A stretch of DNA of 32,434 nucleotides from JBHIEE01 sp046760445 (GTDB lineage Bacteria; Acidobacteriota; Aminicenantia; JdFR-78): assembly GCA_046760445.1 (NCBI GenBank), contig JBHIEE010000018.1:1-32434 (forward strand), given 5' to 3'. Below, piece after piece: positions 16,696 to 24,861 of the stretch. Every line of letters begins with the position of its first letter. Position 1 is the first letter of the stretch. The notes under the pieces were generated by a model. It searched no databases. It saw only the letters and a list, made by a program, of their open reading frames with translations, and was not told where the DNA came from. Position numbers and translations under genes: made by a program.

Positions 16696-17164
16696 TAGTG
16701 AAGAGGTCTTCTTCTATAGAAAGAGTAGGGGTTTCAATAATTCTTCCTTTTTCCTCCCCATTAAGACAAACGATAAAAGTGGGTATTCTTTTGATATTTT
16801 TTTCTTCAATAAGTCTTTTATCTCGTGTTTCTTTCTTTTTAGGAACACCAATTAATCTGACAGAAATTGAAGGATTATCAATCATCTGAATGATTTTGAT
16901 AAAAGAGGGAACATGTTGTTTACTATCTTTGCACCAGGTACCCAAAATAATTTCAATGGAGATTTCCTGATTGACTTGATTTAACTTTTGGATGATTTCA
17001 AATTGAGGGCTATACTGGTCAGCTAACTTTTTCCATTCAGGAAGTTCAGCTAAAATTTGGTCTGGTGTAAGTTCTCCAATCAATTCTTTTTCAGAAGAAA
17101 AGATTTTAGTAGAGAAAATAAAAATTAAAAGGATTAGAAAGAGAAATAATAAATTCTTTTCCAT
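16664..17164 (-). CDS. Exported thioredoxin-fold protein with a single active-site cysteine
   Basis: The 166-residue protein has a signal peptide or anchor (1-23) and a thioredoxin-like domain. The active site reads GTWCKDSKQHVP: Cys78 is followed by Lys-Asp-Ser rather than the usual second Cys of CxxC, and RIPTF (Pro128) supplies the cis-proline. This CxDS form is seen in periplasmic thioredoxin-like proteins and cannot do ordinary dithiol exchange with its own pair, although Cys133 remains. The final residues (QSQTSNSK) are encoded inside the repeat arm at 16665-16695, which suggests that the native C-terminus was replaced. It follows the ExbD-like gene by 48 bp. No good ribosome-binding site. 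Confidence 0.7.
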   Translation of the reverse strand: MEKNLLFLFLILLIFIFSTKIFSSEKELIGELTPDQILAELPEWKKLADQYSPQFEIIQKLNQVNQEISIEIILGTWCKDSKQHVPSFIKIIQMIDNPSISVRLIGVPKKKETRDKRLIEEKNIKRIPTFIVCLNGEEKGRIIETPTLSIEEDLFTIIQSQTSNSK

Positions 17165-17212
17165 AGAATAGTTTTAAATTATCCTATTCAATCGAAAGAA
17201 AGATTGTTTATT

Positions 17213-17650
17213 TTAAAAGGGTTGTTCCGTGGATGAAGATTCTTCTTCAGTAAATGGCTCTGGAATTATTCCCAGTATTTCCACTCCTGCTCCACGAGCA
17301 ACATCTATTAATTCAACTACTTTCTCATAAGTCACTCTTGAGTCAGCTCGAATGAATGCTGTTTTATCTTGGCGGGCGGAGTATATATTTTCTAATCTTT
17401 GAGCTAATAAATGGCGAGGTACTTCTTCCAGATTAATCATCACAGAAAGGTCTTTTTTCAAAGTTAAAACAATTAGTCCGGCTGGTGTAGCAGAAAGATC
17501 AGTTGTCGTCTCAGGTAATTTGACATCCATACCTTTCTGGATAAGGGGGGTAATAACCATAAAGATAATAATAAGAACTAATAAGACATCACATAAAGGA
17601 ACAACATTAGGTTCTGATTTTATCTTACTGGCTCCAACACTAACAGCCAT
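17213..17650 (-). CDS. ExbD/TolR-family biopolymer transport protein
   Basis: The 145-residue protein has the N-terminal ExbD/TolR pattern: SEPNVVPLCDVLLVLIIIFMVITPL, in which Asp21 of the single transmembrane helix is the proton-path residue. A periplasmic domain with TAFIRADSRVTYEKVVELID and a Ser/Glu-rich tail follows. Such proteins work with ExbB/TolQ to pass proton-motive force to the outer membrane through TonB or TolA. None of those partners is in the window, so it is an orphan here. A strong AAGGAGG precedes the ATG. It is probably cotranscribed with the thioredoxin-like gene. Confidence 0.92.
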   Translation of the reverse strand: MAVSVGASKIKSEPNVVPLCDVLLVLIIIFMVITPLIQKGMDVKLPETTTDLSATPAGLIVLTLKKDLSVMINLEEVPRHLLAQRLENIYSARQDKTAFIRADSRVTYEKVVELIDVARGAGVEILGIIPEPFTEEESSSTEQPF

Positions 17651-17691
17651 TTTTTCCTCCTTTTAACTACCAAAATAAATCTTGAAATTGT

Positions 17692-17721
17692 ATTGTATGA
17701 TAAATTGCAAATTCTTGTCAA
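17692..17721 (-). promoter_or_regulatory. Sigma-70 promoter of the ExbD gene
   Basis: Minus strand TTGACA (17716-17721), 18-nt spacer, TACAAT (17692-17697). Eleven of twelve consensus bases match, about 40 bp before the ATG and its AAGGAGG site. Confidence 0.55.
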
Positions 17722-17802
17722 ATAATTTTTCAAATTCAAGAATAACTAATGCTATTCGAGAAGGATTGACTTTTTGTTAATTTTTCTTTAAGCTACAAAA
17801 AA

Positions 17803-19599
17803 ATGGTCTTCGCTAATAAGACTAAAGCCAAAAAAATCGGAATAAAATACATAGATGGAGCAAGATTCGGACAGGCTTGTTTAGCTGGGATAGAAGAGGT
17901 AATCAATCATGAGAAATATTTGAATAAAATAAATGTTTTTCCTATTCCAGATAAAGATACTGGAACAAATCTAAAAGCCACTTTTTCTTTTATTTTTAAT
18001 GAAACGGAAAACCTGAGTTATTCTCTTGAAGAAACTGCTTCTTTTCTGGCTAAGAGAATGAATGAAGAAGCAAAAGGATATTCCGGTATTATTTTTTCTC
18101 AATTTTTCACTGGATTTTCTGAAAAATTAAAAGGAAAAGATAAAATTCTAGTAGAGGAATTTATCCTGGCCTTAGATTATGCTGTTTCTAAAGCTTACCG
18201 AGCTATTTCTGATCCCTGCGAGGGAACAGTTTTAACCATGTTCAGAAAATGGTCAGAAGAAATTAAAAAATTGGTTTCTTCGACTGAAGATTTAGTTATA
18301 ATTCTCAAAGAATCTTTAAAAAAAGCTTGGACAATTCTTGAGGAAACTCCAAATTATCTGGATGTTCTGGCTAAATCTAAAGTGGTTGATGCTGGAGCTC
18401 AGGCATTCGTTTATTTTCTTGAAGGTGTAGCCCAGTTTATAGAAGAAGGAGAAAGAGAAAAAATTATAAGAATTAAAAATAAAGATATAACTAAGAAAAA
18501 GCCACGCTTTGATAAGTTTCTATCTTCTCAATATTACTTAGAATGTGTTCTCAAAGGAGAAGCAATAGACTTTTCAAGTTTAAAAGAGAAGTTAGAGATA
18601 CTTGGTCACAATTTAGTTTTTTCTGGGACAAGAAAAATCATAAAGATTCATCTTCTTACTCAATTTCCAAAGAAAGTTTCCTCTTTTATTTCTAATTTTG
18701 GCTGTATTTTGAGATTTAATCCGATTAGTTCTTCTCTTAAGACTACTCCTTCAAAAAGAGTGGCTATTGTAACTGATTCTTCTTGCGACATTTCTGATGA
18801 AATTATGGAAAAGAACGACATCTTTGTTCTTCCATTGAAAATCCAGATGAGGGAAAAGACATATTTAGATAAAGTGGAGATCTTACCTGAAGAGTTTTAT
18901 TTTCTTTTAACCTCTTCGCCTTCTTTTCCTAAAACCTCCCAACCGAGTTTTAAAGATTTCTCTGCTCTTTATCAACATTTATTAAAGCATTATCAATCAG
19001 TTATCTCCATTCATCTTTCAAGTAAATTGAGCGGCACTTACCAGTCAGCTTTACAGGCAGCTCAGTCCTTTCAGGGGAAAAGAATTTCAGTTATTGACAG
19101 TAAAAGTGCTTCTGTAGGACTGGGGTTGATTATTCTTGAAGGACTGAAGTTCTTGAGACAGGGTCTTGATTGTAAAAAAATAATTAATTCCCTTAAGAGA
19201 GCGGTTGAAAAAAGCTATATTTTTGTTGCTGTTCCTTCACTTAAATATTTAGTTAAAGGAGGAAGAGTAAGTAAGTCCAAAGGGCTTTTAGCCAAGATTC
19301 TGAATATTAATCCTATTTTGGCTATTAACCGAGAGGGTTTAATCGAATCTGTAGCTAAGGTCAAGGGAAAAAGTAAATTAATAGATAAGATGTTAGAAAT
19401 TACTTTTCAACTAATAGGTTCAACACACAATTTCTCTCTGGCTGTAGCTCATTCTAATGCACCTCAATTAGGAGAAAAAGTTGCAGACGAATTGACGAAT
19501 AAGCTTTCCTTGGATAAGATTATGGTTTTAAATGCAGCTCCGGTTTTGGGTGCTCATGCTGGTCCAGGAGCAGTAGCTATTGCTATTTTAAAACAATAA
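17803..19599 (+). CDS. FakA-type DhaL kinase fused to a DegV/FakB fatty-acid-binding domain
   Basis: This 598-residue protein combines two parts usually made separately. Residues about 15-215 are a DhaL/DAK2 kinase domain with the Mg-ATP loop FPIPDKDTGTNL (Asp50, Asp52) and a conserved GAQAFVYFLEG end. About 235-310 resembles the FakA middle domain. From 319 a DegV domain begins: VTDSSCDIS (323-331), SSKLSGTYQSA (406-416), GGRVSKSKGLLAKIL (486-500) and GPGAVAIAI at the end. FakA phosphorylates fatty acids carried by FakB/DegV. Here the FakB-docking C-domain of FakA appears replaced by the DegV domain itself. The loop DKDTG replaces the common DGDTG. There is no clear ribosome-binding site, and the gene is divergent from exbD. 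Confidence 0.88.
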   Translation: MVFANKTKAKKIGIKYIDGARFGQACLAGIEEVINHEKYLNKINVFPIPDKDTGTNLKATFSFIFNETENLSYSLEETASFLAKRMNEEAKGYSGIIFSQFFTGFSEKLKGKDKILVEEFILALDYAVSKAYRAISDPCEGTVLTMFRKWSEEIKKLVSSTEDLVIILKESLKKAWTILEETPNYLDVLAKSKVVDAGAQAFVYFLEGVAQFIEEGEREKIIRIKNKDITKKKPRFDKFLSSQYYLECVLKGEAIDFSSLKEKLEILGHNLVFSGTRKIIKIHLLTQFPKKVSSFISNFGCILRFNPISSSLKTTPSKRVAIVTDSSCDISDEIMEKNDIFVLPLKIQMREKTYLDKVEILPEEFYFLLTSSPSFPKTSQPSFKDFSALYQHLLKHYQSVISIHLSSKLSGTYQSALQAAQSFQGKRISVIDSKSASVGLGLIILEGLKFLRQGLDCKKIINSLKRAVEKSYIFVAVPSLKYLVKGGRVSKSKGLLAKILNINPILAINREGLIESVAKVKGKSKLIDKMLEITFQLIGSTHNFSLAVAHSNAPQLGEKVADELTNKLSLDKIMVLNAAPVLGAHAGPGAVAIAILKQ

Positions 19600-19606
19600 T
19601 TTGATT

Positions 19607-21871
19607 ATGAGTTTGAACAAAAATACTTTTGAAGTAAGAACTACTCTCAGTCGTGATATGGGGCTCCTTTCAGCAACCTTAATTGGTGTGGGAGCCATGA
19701 TCGGAGCTGGTATTTTTGTTCTGACAGGGATGGCAGCTGGTGCTGCTGGGCCAGGATTAATTTTAGCTTTTATTTTAAATGGGATTGTTACTCTGTGTAC
19801 TGCTATGGCTTATGCTGAACTTGGTTCATCTTTTCATGACGCTGGCGGAGGTTATCTTTGGGTAAAAGAGGGATTACCCCAACCTAATGGATTTCTCAGT
19901 GGATGGATTTCCTGGTTTGCTCATATGGTTGCCTGTAGTGTTTATTCACTGGGATTTGGAGCTTATTTTGCTCATGTAATAAAAGAATCTCAAATTTCCA
20001 TTCCAGGGTTAAATCCTTCCCAACTTATAAAACTATTATCTGTGACTATTATCTTAATTTTTTCTTATGTTAATTTCAGAGGAGCATCTGAAACAGGTTT
20101 AGCAGGAGGGATCATTACTGGATTCAAGATTATAATTCTTGGGCTGTTCATTGCCTTTGGACTGTCAAAAATAATAGGGAAACCAGCTTCTTTGGAACAT
20201 TTCTCACCCTTTTTACCGAATGGGTTTTCTGGGATTTTTATCGCAATGGGTCTTACTTTTATTGCTTTTGAAGGATATGAAATTATTGCTCAATGTTCTG
20301 AGGAAGTAAAAAATCCCAAAAAGAATATTCCTCGAGCAATTTTTTATTCCCTGGCCATTGTTGTGCCAATATATCTTTTGGTCGCTTTTGTCGCTATCGG
20401 TGCGATCAGTGGAGAAGGAGTCCCTACTTGGCAGTATTTAGGCTTTAAAAAAGAAGTAGCGATTGTCGAAGCAGCTCGACAATTAATGCCCTATGGAGCC
20501 TTTATCCTTTTAATTGGAGGTCTTTTTTCTACAGTGAGTGCTCTTAATGCGACAATTTATTCCTCTTCAAGAGTTTCTTTTGCTATGGGAAGAGATTATA
20601 ATCTTCCAAAGCTTTTCGGAAACATTCATAAGAAGAGAAAGACTCCTCACTGGGCTATACTTATTTCCACCCTTTTTATTTCTGGGATGGCTCTTCTTCT
20701 CCCTATTGAAGATGTGGCCAGCGCGGCAGATATTATGTTCCTTCTTTTATTTCTTCTGGTAAATATTGCTTTGATAAATTTGAGAAGAACTAGACCTGAT
20801 TTAGACAGAGGTTTTAAAGTGCCATTTTTTCCTTATGTACCTATTGTTGGAATAATTATGATTTTATTTCTGGCAATATATATGTTCAATTATAGCCCTA
20901 TAGCCTGGTATGTTACCGGAGGATGGATTATCTCCGGCATTTTAGTTTATTATTTTTATTCTAAAGAAAAAGAAAAAGAAGAATTAGGCTCAGAAGTAGT
21001 TTTTGCAGAGAAAGAGATAGCTAAGAAAGAGTATAAAATTCTTGTCTCGATAAGTAGGATAGAAGAAATTCAGCCCTTAATGAGATTAGCTACCAACTTG
21101 GCAGGAGCCAAAGATGGTGAAATAATGGCTTTAAGCGTAGTCCAAATTCCCAATCAGACTCCCATTAGTCAGGGGAATCGATTCGTAGGAGAAAGAAAAA
21201 AAATTCTCAAGAAAGCTTATGAGTTTACCAACGAGATTCCCATTAGCACCATTGCCAGAATGAGTCATAATATCTCAACCGCGATCATAGACACAGTTGA
21301 AGAGTATAAAACAAATATAACTATACTGGGATGGAAAGGATATTCAGAAACCAGATTTAAAATTTTAGGAGAGACAATTGACAATGTTATGCGGAAATGT
21401 CCATCAGATATATTAGTTTTTCGTTTTAGAGCATTGAATAAAATCCATCGTATTTTTGTTCCAACTGCTGGAGGACCTCATGCTGTATTAGCCATAGAAT
21501 TGGCACGGGATATTGCTCTCTCGGAGATGTCCCGAATAGTTATTGGCACTGTTTGGGACCCCAGAAAAGGAGAGGAATATAGAGAAAAACAAAGAGAATG
21601 GATAGAGAAGACCATAGAGGAAGTGGACTTTAAAGGAATACCTTTAGAGAGAAAAATTATTACTTCTAAATCAATCTCAAGGGGACTGATTGAGGAATCA
21701 AATAAATCTGACTTAACTATTATTGGAGCAACTAACATTCCTATATGGAAAAGATTATTTTTTGGGTCAATTCCAATGACAGTTGCAAAGCATTCCAAGT
21801 CAAATATTATAATGGTTAGAAAATATGAAGGTGCACTCAAATCCTGGATAAGACATTTCTTGTCAGGATAA
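19607..21871 (+). CDS. APC-superfamily amino-acid permease with two C-terminal UspA domains
   Basis: I start at ATG 19607 (754 residues), two codons after an in-frame TTG. Residues about 15-450 form a 12-helix APC transporter: GVGAMIGAGIFVLTGMAAG (helix 1 substrate-binding loop), TFIAFEGYEIIAQCSEEVKNP and SSRVSFAMGRD. Two universal-stress-protein domains follow, about 475-606 and 613-740. The second ends GATNIPIWKRLFFGSIPMTV, the glycine-rich ATP-binding pattern; the first is less canonical. Uptake of an amino acid gated by nucleotide or stress state is a reasonable inference. The gene begins 7 bp after the FakA-DegV gene, so the two are likely cotranscribed. Confidence 0.92.
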   Translation: MSLNKNTFEVRTTLSRDMGLLSATLIGVGAMIGAGIFVLTGMAAGAAGPGLILAFILNGIVTLCTAMAYAELGSSFHDAGGGYLWVKEGLPQPNGFLSGWISWFAHMVACSVYSLGFGAYFAHVIKESQISIPGLNPSQLIKLLSVTIILIFSYVNFRGASETGLAGGIITGFKIIILGLFIAFGLSKIIGKPASLEHFSPFLPNGFSGIFIAMGLTFIAFEGYEIIAQCSEEVKNPKKNIPRAIFYSLAIVVPIYLLVAFVAIGAISGEGVPTWQYLGFKKEVAIVEAARQLMPYGAFILLIGGLFSTVSALNATIYSSSRVSFAMGRDYNLPKLFGNIHKKRKTPHWAILISTLFISGMALLLPIEDVASAADIMFLLLFLLVNIALINLRRTRPDLDRGFKVPFFPYVPIVGIIMILFLAIYMFNYSPIAWYVTGGWIISGILVYYFYSKEKEKEELGSEVVFAEKEIAKKEYKILVSISRIEEIQPLMRLATNLAGAKDGEIMALSVVQIPNQTPISQGNRFVGERKKILKKAYEFTNEIPISTIARMSHNISTAIIDTVEEYKTNITILGWKGYSETRFKILGETIDNVMRKCPSDILVFRFRALNKIHRIFVPTAGGPHAVLAIELARDIALSEMSRIVIGTVWDPRKGEEYREKQREWIEKTIEEVDFKGIPLERKIITSKSISRGLIEESNKSDLTIIGATNIPIWKRLFFGSIPMTVAKHSKSNIIMVRKYEGALKSWIRHFLSG

Positions 21872-21933
21872 GGTTTTGTATTTCATTGAGAAAGTATAAT
21901 TTATTGTTGAAATTTTCTCAGAAATGAGTTTTG

Positions 21934-22932
21934 ATGAAGTTTGATAACACTGGTATCATGTGTTATAGAATGAATATGAAAATAGTAAATATTTTGAAAC
22001 GCATTTTAAAAAAAGTTGTCTACAATTTTAGCGATCTGAGAAAAACCGCTCAATTTTGGAATCAAGTAGATACTGCTGCTTCAAGCGAATACTGGTGGAA
22101 CAATAAGGTAATAAGAAATTTTATCCAAAAAAATATAACTGGAGATGCCTCTCTGAGCTGGTATACAAAAAAAATATCAGAAAGGCCAACACCTTTTGGG
22201 CGGACTCTTACTTTTGGAGATGGTTATGGCATGGCTGTAGAAGCTTTCCTTACAAAAAGAGATACAACTGAGATTGTCTATCTGAATATATCTAAAGGTG
22301 AAGGTTTGCGTTTTAAGAAAAAAATAGATGAACTTTGTATAAATATTCCCTGTTCTTTTATTCAGGCAGATGCAAATACTTTTGATTTCTCTACATTAGG
22401 TTTTTTTGATACCATTATCGATGTTGGGGCATTTCACCACTTGAAAAATTTTGAGTTCTTTTTTCCTCAACTTAATAATCAACTAAATTCGGATGGCATT
22501 ATGTATGTTGATGAATACGTTGGCCCATCAAGATGGGAATTTAATCAGTCTGTTATTGATATCATTAACCAATGGCTTACCTCTCTCCCTAAAGATTTGA
22601 TTGCGTGTTCAAAAAAAGTTAGCCGAAATGAGTTTATACAATTATGGAAGCAATCCAATGATCCTTCAGAGGCAATACGATCAGGTGAATTAGATCAGAT
22701 GTTACGTCGGTATTTTACATTAATAGAAGCCACATCCTTTGGGGGAACATTATTACAGCCCTTTTTTCTTACCTCTCATCTGAAACCCTGTCGGCTGAAT
22801 ATTAATAATTGGCATCATACCGAGATAGGCAAATTGGAATCAGATCGTCTTGTCCACATAGAGAATAAACTGATAAATTCAGGAGAGATTCAAAAGGATT
22901 ACCTCTATTATGTATTTAAGAAGAAAAGCTAA
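21934..22932 (+). CDS. Class I SAM-dependent methyltransferase-like protein
   Basis: From ATG 21934 the protein has 332 residues; starts at 21958, 21970 or 21976 are equally possible because none has a clear ribosome-binding site. A Rossmann-type methyltransferase core is visible: LTFGDGYGMAVEAFL (motif I-like, with GDGYG), FIQADANTFDF, DTIIDVGAFHHL (motif IV region) and NSDGIMYVDEYVGPSR (post-core strand). The N-terminal region (KKVVYNFSDLRKTAQFWNQ) resembles methyltransferases from polysaccharide or surface-glycan loci. It lies next to a broken secreted gene in what looks like an accessory island. The substrate is unknown. A TATAAT at 21895-21900 may be its -10 box, with no good -35. Confidence 0.75.
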   Translation: MKFDNTGIMCYRMNMKIVNILKRILKKVVYNFSDLRKTAQFWNQVDTAASSEYWWNNKVIRNFIQKNITGDASLSWYTKKISERPTPFGRTLTFGDGYGMAVEAFLTKRDTTEIVYLNISKGEGLRFKKKIDELCINIPCSFIQADANTFDFSTLGFFDTIIDVGAFHHLKNFEFFFPQLNNQLNSDGIMYVDEYVGPSRWEFNQSVIDIINQWLTSLPKDLIACSKKVSRNEFIQLWKQSNDPSEAIRSGELDQMLRRYFTLIEATSFGGTLLQPFFLTSHLKPCRLNINNWHHTEIGKLESDRLVHIENKLINSGEIQKDYLYYVFKKKS

Positions 22933-23107
22933 TTCGAAAATAATATATTAGTTTTCAGTGTCTTTGGGGAGAAATTAAAGGTTTGTTATTCGAGAAAGGA
23001 AAAGTATAACCCCTCCCAGGATCAAATTCTCCAAAGAAGGGCCACCAACATTTACTTTGTTTTCATACTAATGAAACATACTAATCTTTTCCAACAAGAG
23101 AAACTGT
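22933..23107. other. Convergent intergenic region with a 9-bp tandem repeat
   Basis: CATACTAAT occurs at 23064-23072 and 23077-23085, and the intervening bases allow a small hairpin around ATGAAA. An imperfect inverted pair (CTTTGGGGAGAAATT near 22962, AATTCTCCAAAG near 23024) may end both converging genes. No gene is seen. Confidence 0.3.
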
Positions 23108-24508
23108 TTAAGGATTTGCAAGTTTAAATTTGACACTATCGAACCAGACTCGAGCCCAAGAATCCAAGCTATTTAATTGTAAACGAATTTCTATTGTGGC
23201 CGCTGACCGATGAGTTGTGAATTTGAATTCTTTTTTTAGGAATCTTTGTTGATTACCGGAGACCTTCGAAACAGGCATTATCCCGGAGTCTGATAATAAG
23301 CGTCCCCGTCTATCGAATTGGATAATACGTATACCAGCCGCACCATTATATAGATTTTGACACCTATATCTGAAGCTTATTTTATATTCTGTTTTACCGG
23401 TTACTCCATTTTGTGTTTGATAAAAATAAGGTAGTTCCCAAGCTCCTTTACTCTGGGCAGTCAGTGCAACCGAGCATTTTCCGTCATATACCCACTCTCC
23501 ACCGCTGGTGTGATATAAATGGCTACCTCCGGCATCAGTTGCTTTAAACCATTTGTACGGATTACTTCCTGATTTTTTTTCAAAATTTCCATTATATGCC
23601 AACTGCAATCCATTTTTACGAATATTGTTAAATTTTGCTCTTATATCAGGAACATCGGCGATATAAAGATATGTCGTGTACTGAACTTTAAAGCGGCGGG
23701 TGAGGGCATATCTTCTCAAAGGAGCAAAATAAGAAGTTGCAAAACCACCAGAACCACCACCACCAGTAGATCTAAAATAAGTTATCCGATTTGTCCCTGG
23801 GGTGAGTACACCGCATCCCCACTTTGGATAAGCGTTATTTACATAAGCTGCCCAATATTCATCATTTATCAAATATGCATTTTCTCCATTACCATTATTG
23901 ATCGGTATATCTCCACGATATTTATATCGTATACTACCGTTTTTATAATAAGCTAATGTTGACAAATATTCAATGAAATAGAGCGCGGGCATTTCTTGAT
24001 CCCGTATCACATGATTTTTACTGCCATAGTATGTAAACCTATAGACAATTTGTGCAACATCCTCTCTTAGGGTTATCCATTGTTCCATGTAACAGGGAGT
24101 TTCAAGAGGAGCAAGTGATTCATAGGGTTTCCAATCTAAAGGTTTTGTTTGTACATAGACGCTGTCTCCATAAAAGTTTCGTTTAATAATTCTACTGAAA
24201 TTGCCCCAGATATCGCCGCCCTGAACCGGATTAAACCGCCAATTATAATATATGCTCGGATCTTTACTTCCATAAAAAGACTGTTGGATGTGTTCTGCCT
24301 CTGTCCCTGAAGTTAATAACATTTAACTTATCAGATTCTACCCTAGAAAAATAACCGATTCCGCCTCCCCAGTCAATATTGATACCAACCATAATAATTC
24401 CATTATTGATAAACCGCATTCGCGGGGTATCTGAAAGTAATGGTGTAAGCGAAAACGTTAAACAAAAGACAAATAAAAAAGTTTTCTTTAACAATTTTTT
24501 TTCTTCAT
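23108..24508 (-). pseudogene. Frameshifted secreted protein with C-terminal carbohydrate-binding-like domain
   Basis: Three pieces form one gene. An ATG at 24508 follows a perfect AAGGAGG, but its frame stops after six codons. Adding one A to the A8 run (24495-24502) joins it to the next frame as a typical signal peptide (KKTFLFVFCLTFSLTPLLS). That frame runs to about 24293, where removing one base joins ...NFRDRGR to HIQQSFYGSKDP... and the rest. The two indels cancel, giving 466 residues. Residues about 30-290 hold a beta-rich domain with WGGGIGYF and NPVQGGD; about 305-466 looks like a CBM4/9-type jelly roll (GKCSVALTAQ...RVWFDSVKF). Either a pseudogene, a phase-variable gene, or sequencing errors. 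The longest intact piece is 23108-24322. Confidence 0.7.
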
Positions 24509-24627
24509 TTTAGCCTCCTTAAATGGAAAATCTTATTTTTGATTTTAATAATTGATTTTATTAGCCCATATCTCACCCCCCATCCTTCTTTTATTGCTTC
24601 TAATCCCAGAAACTCCAAAAATTCCAT
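24505..24627 (-). CDS. Possible 40-residue protein upstream of the frameshifted secreted gene
   Basis: An ATG frame of 40 codons, rich in Lys, Ile and Leu (MEFLEFLGLEAIKEGWGVRY...), ends in TGA that overlaps the ATG at 24508 by four bases. AAAGGGAG touches its start codon, closer than normal. The open frame continues upstream to about 24690, and a separate ATG frame (about 24693, 20 codons) stops nearby in another frame, so it may itself be a frameshift remnant. I do not recognise it. The rest of 24628-24861 shows no supported feature. Confidence 0.3.
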   Translation of the reverse strand: MEFLEFLGLEAIKEGWGVRYGLIKSIIKIKNKIFHLRRLK

Positions 24628-24861
24628 CTCCCTTTTATAATAGGAATTTGCTTTTTTCTCTGGAAACAATTTCCTCCATTTTTTGTTTGATTTTCATAGG
24701 TTAGCCTTCTTTTTAGCTTATATCATAGGAAAAAATTGATTTCAAAGTAGAGTTTATATAAAAATTAACCGATGGAGTAAATTAATTTCTTATTTTTCTC
24801 CCGAGTGTCGGAAAGAGATTCTTTTTTCCTATCCTTGAAAGTTTGTGCCAATTTAAATCCT

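Noticed and set aside
21499..21515. TGGCACG...TTGCT in the permease gene, possible sigma-54 promoter
   Set aside because: The spacing is one base too long and it lies within a coding region.
24835..24850. Second TGGCACAAAC sequence on the minus strand, possible sigma-54 promoter
   Set aside because: The -24 half matches but the -12 GC is replaced by CA, so it fails the invariant requirement.
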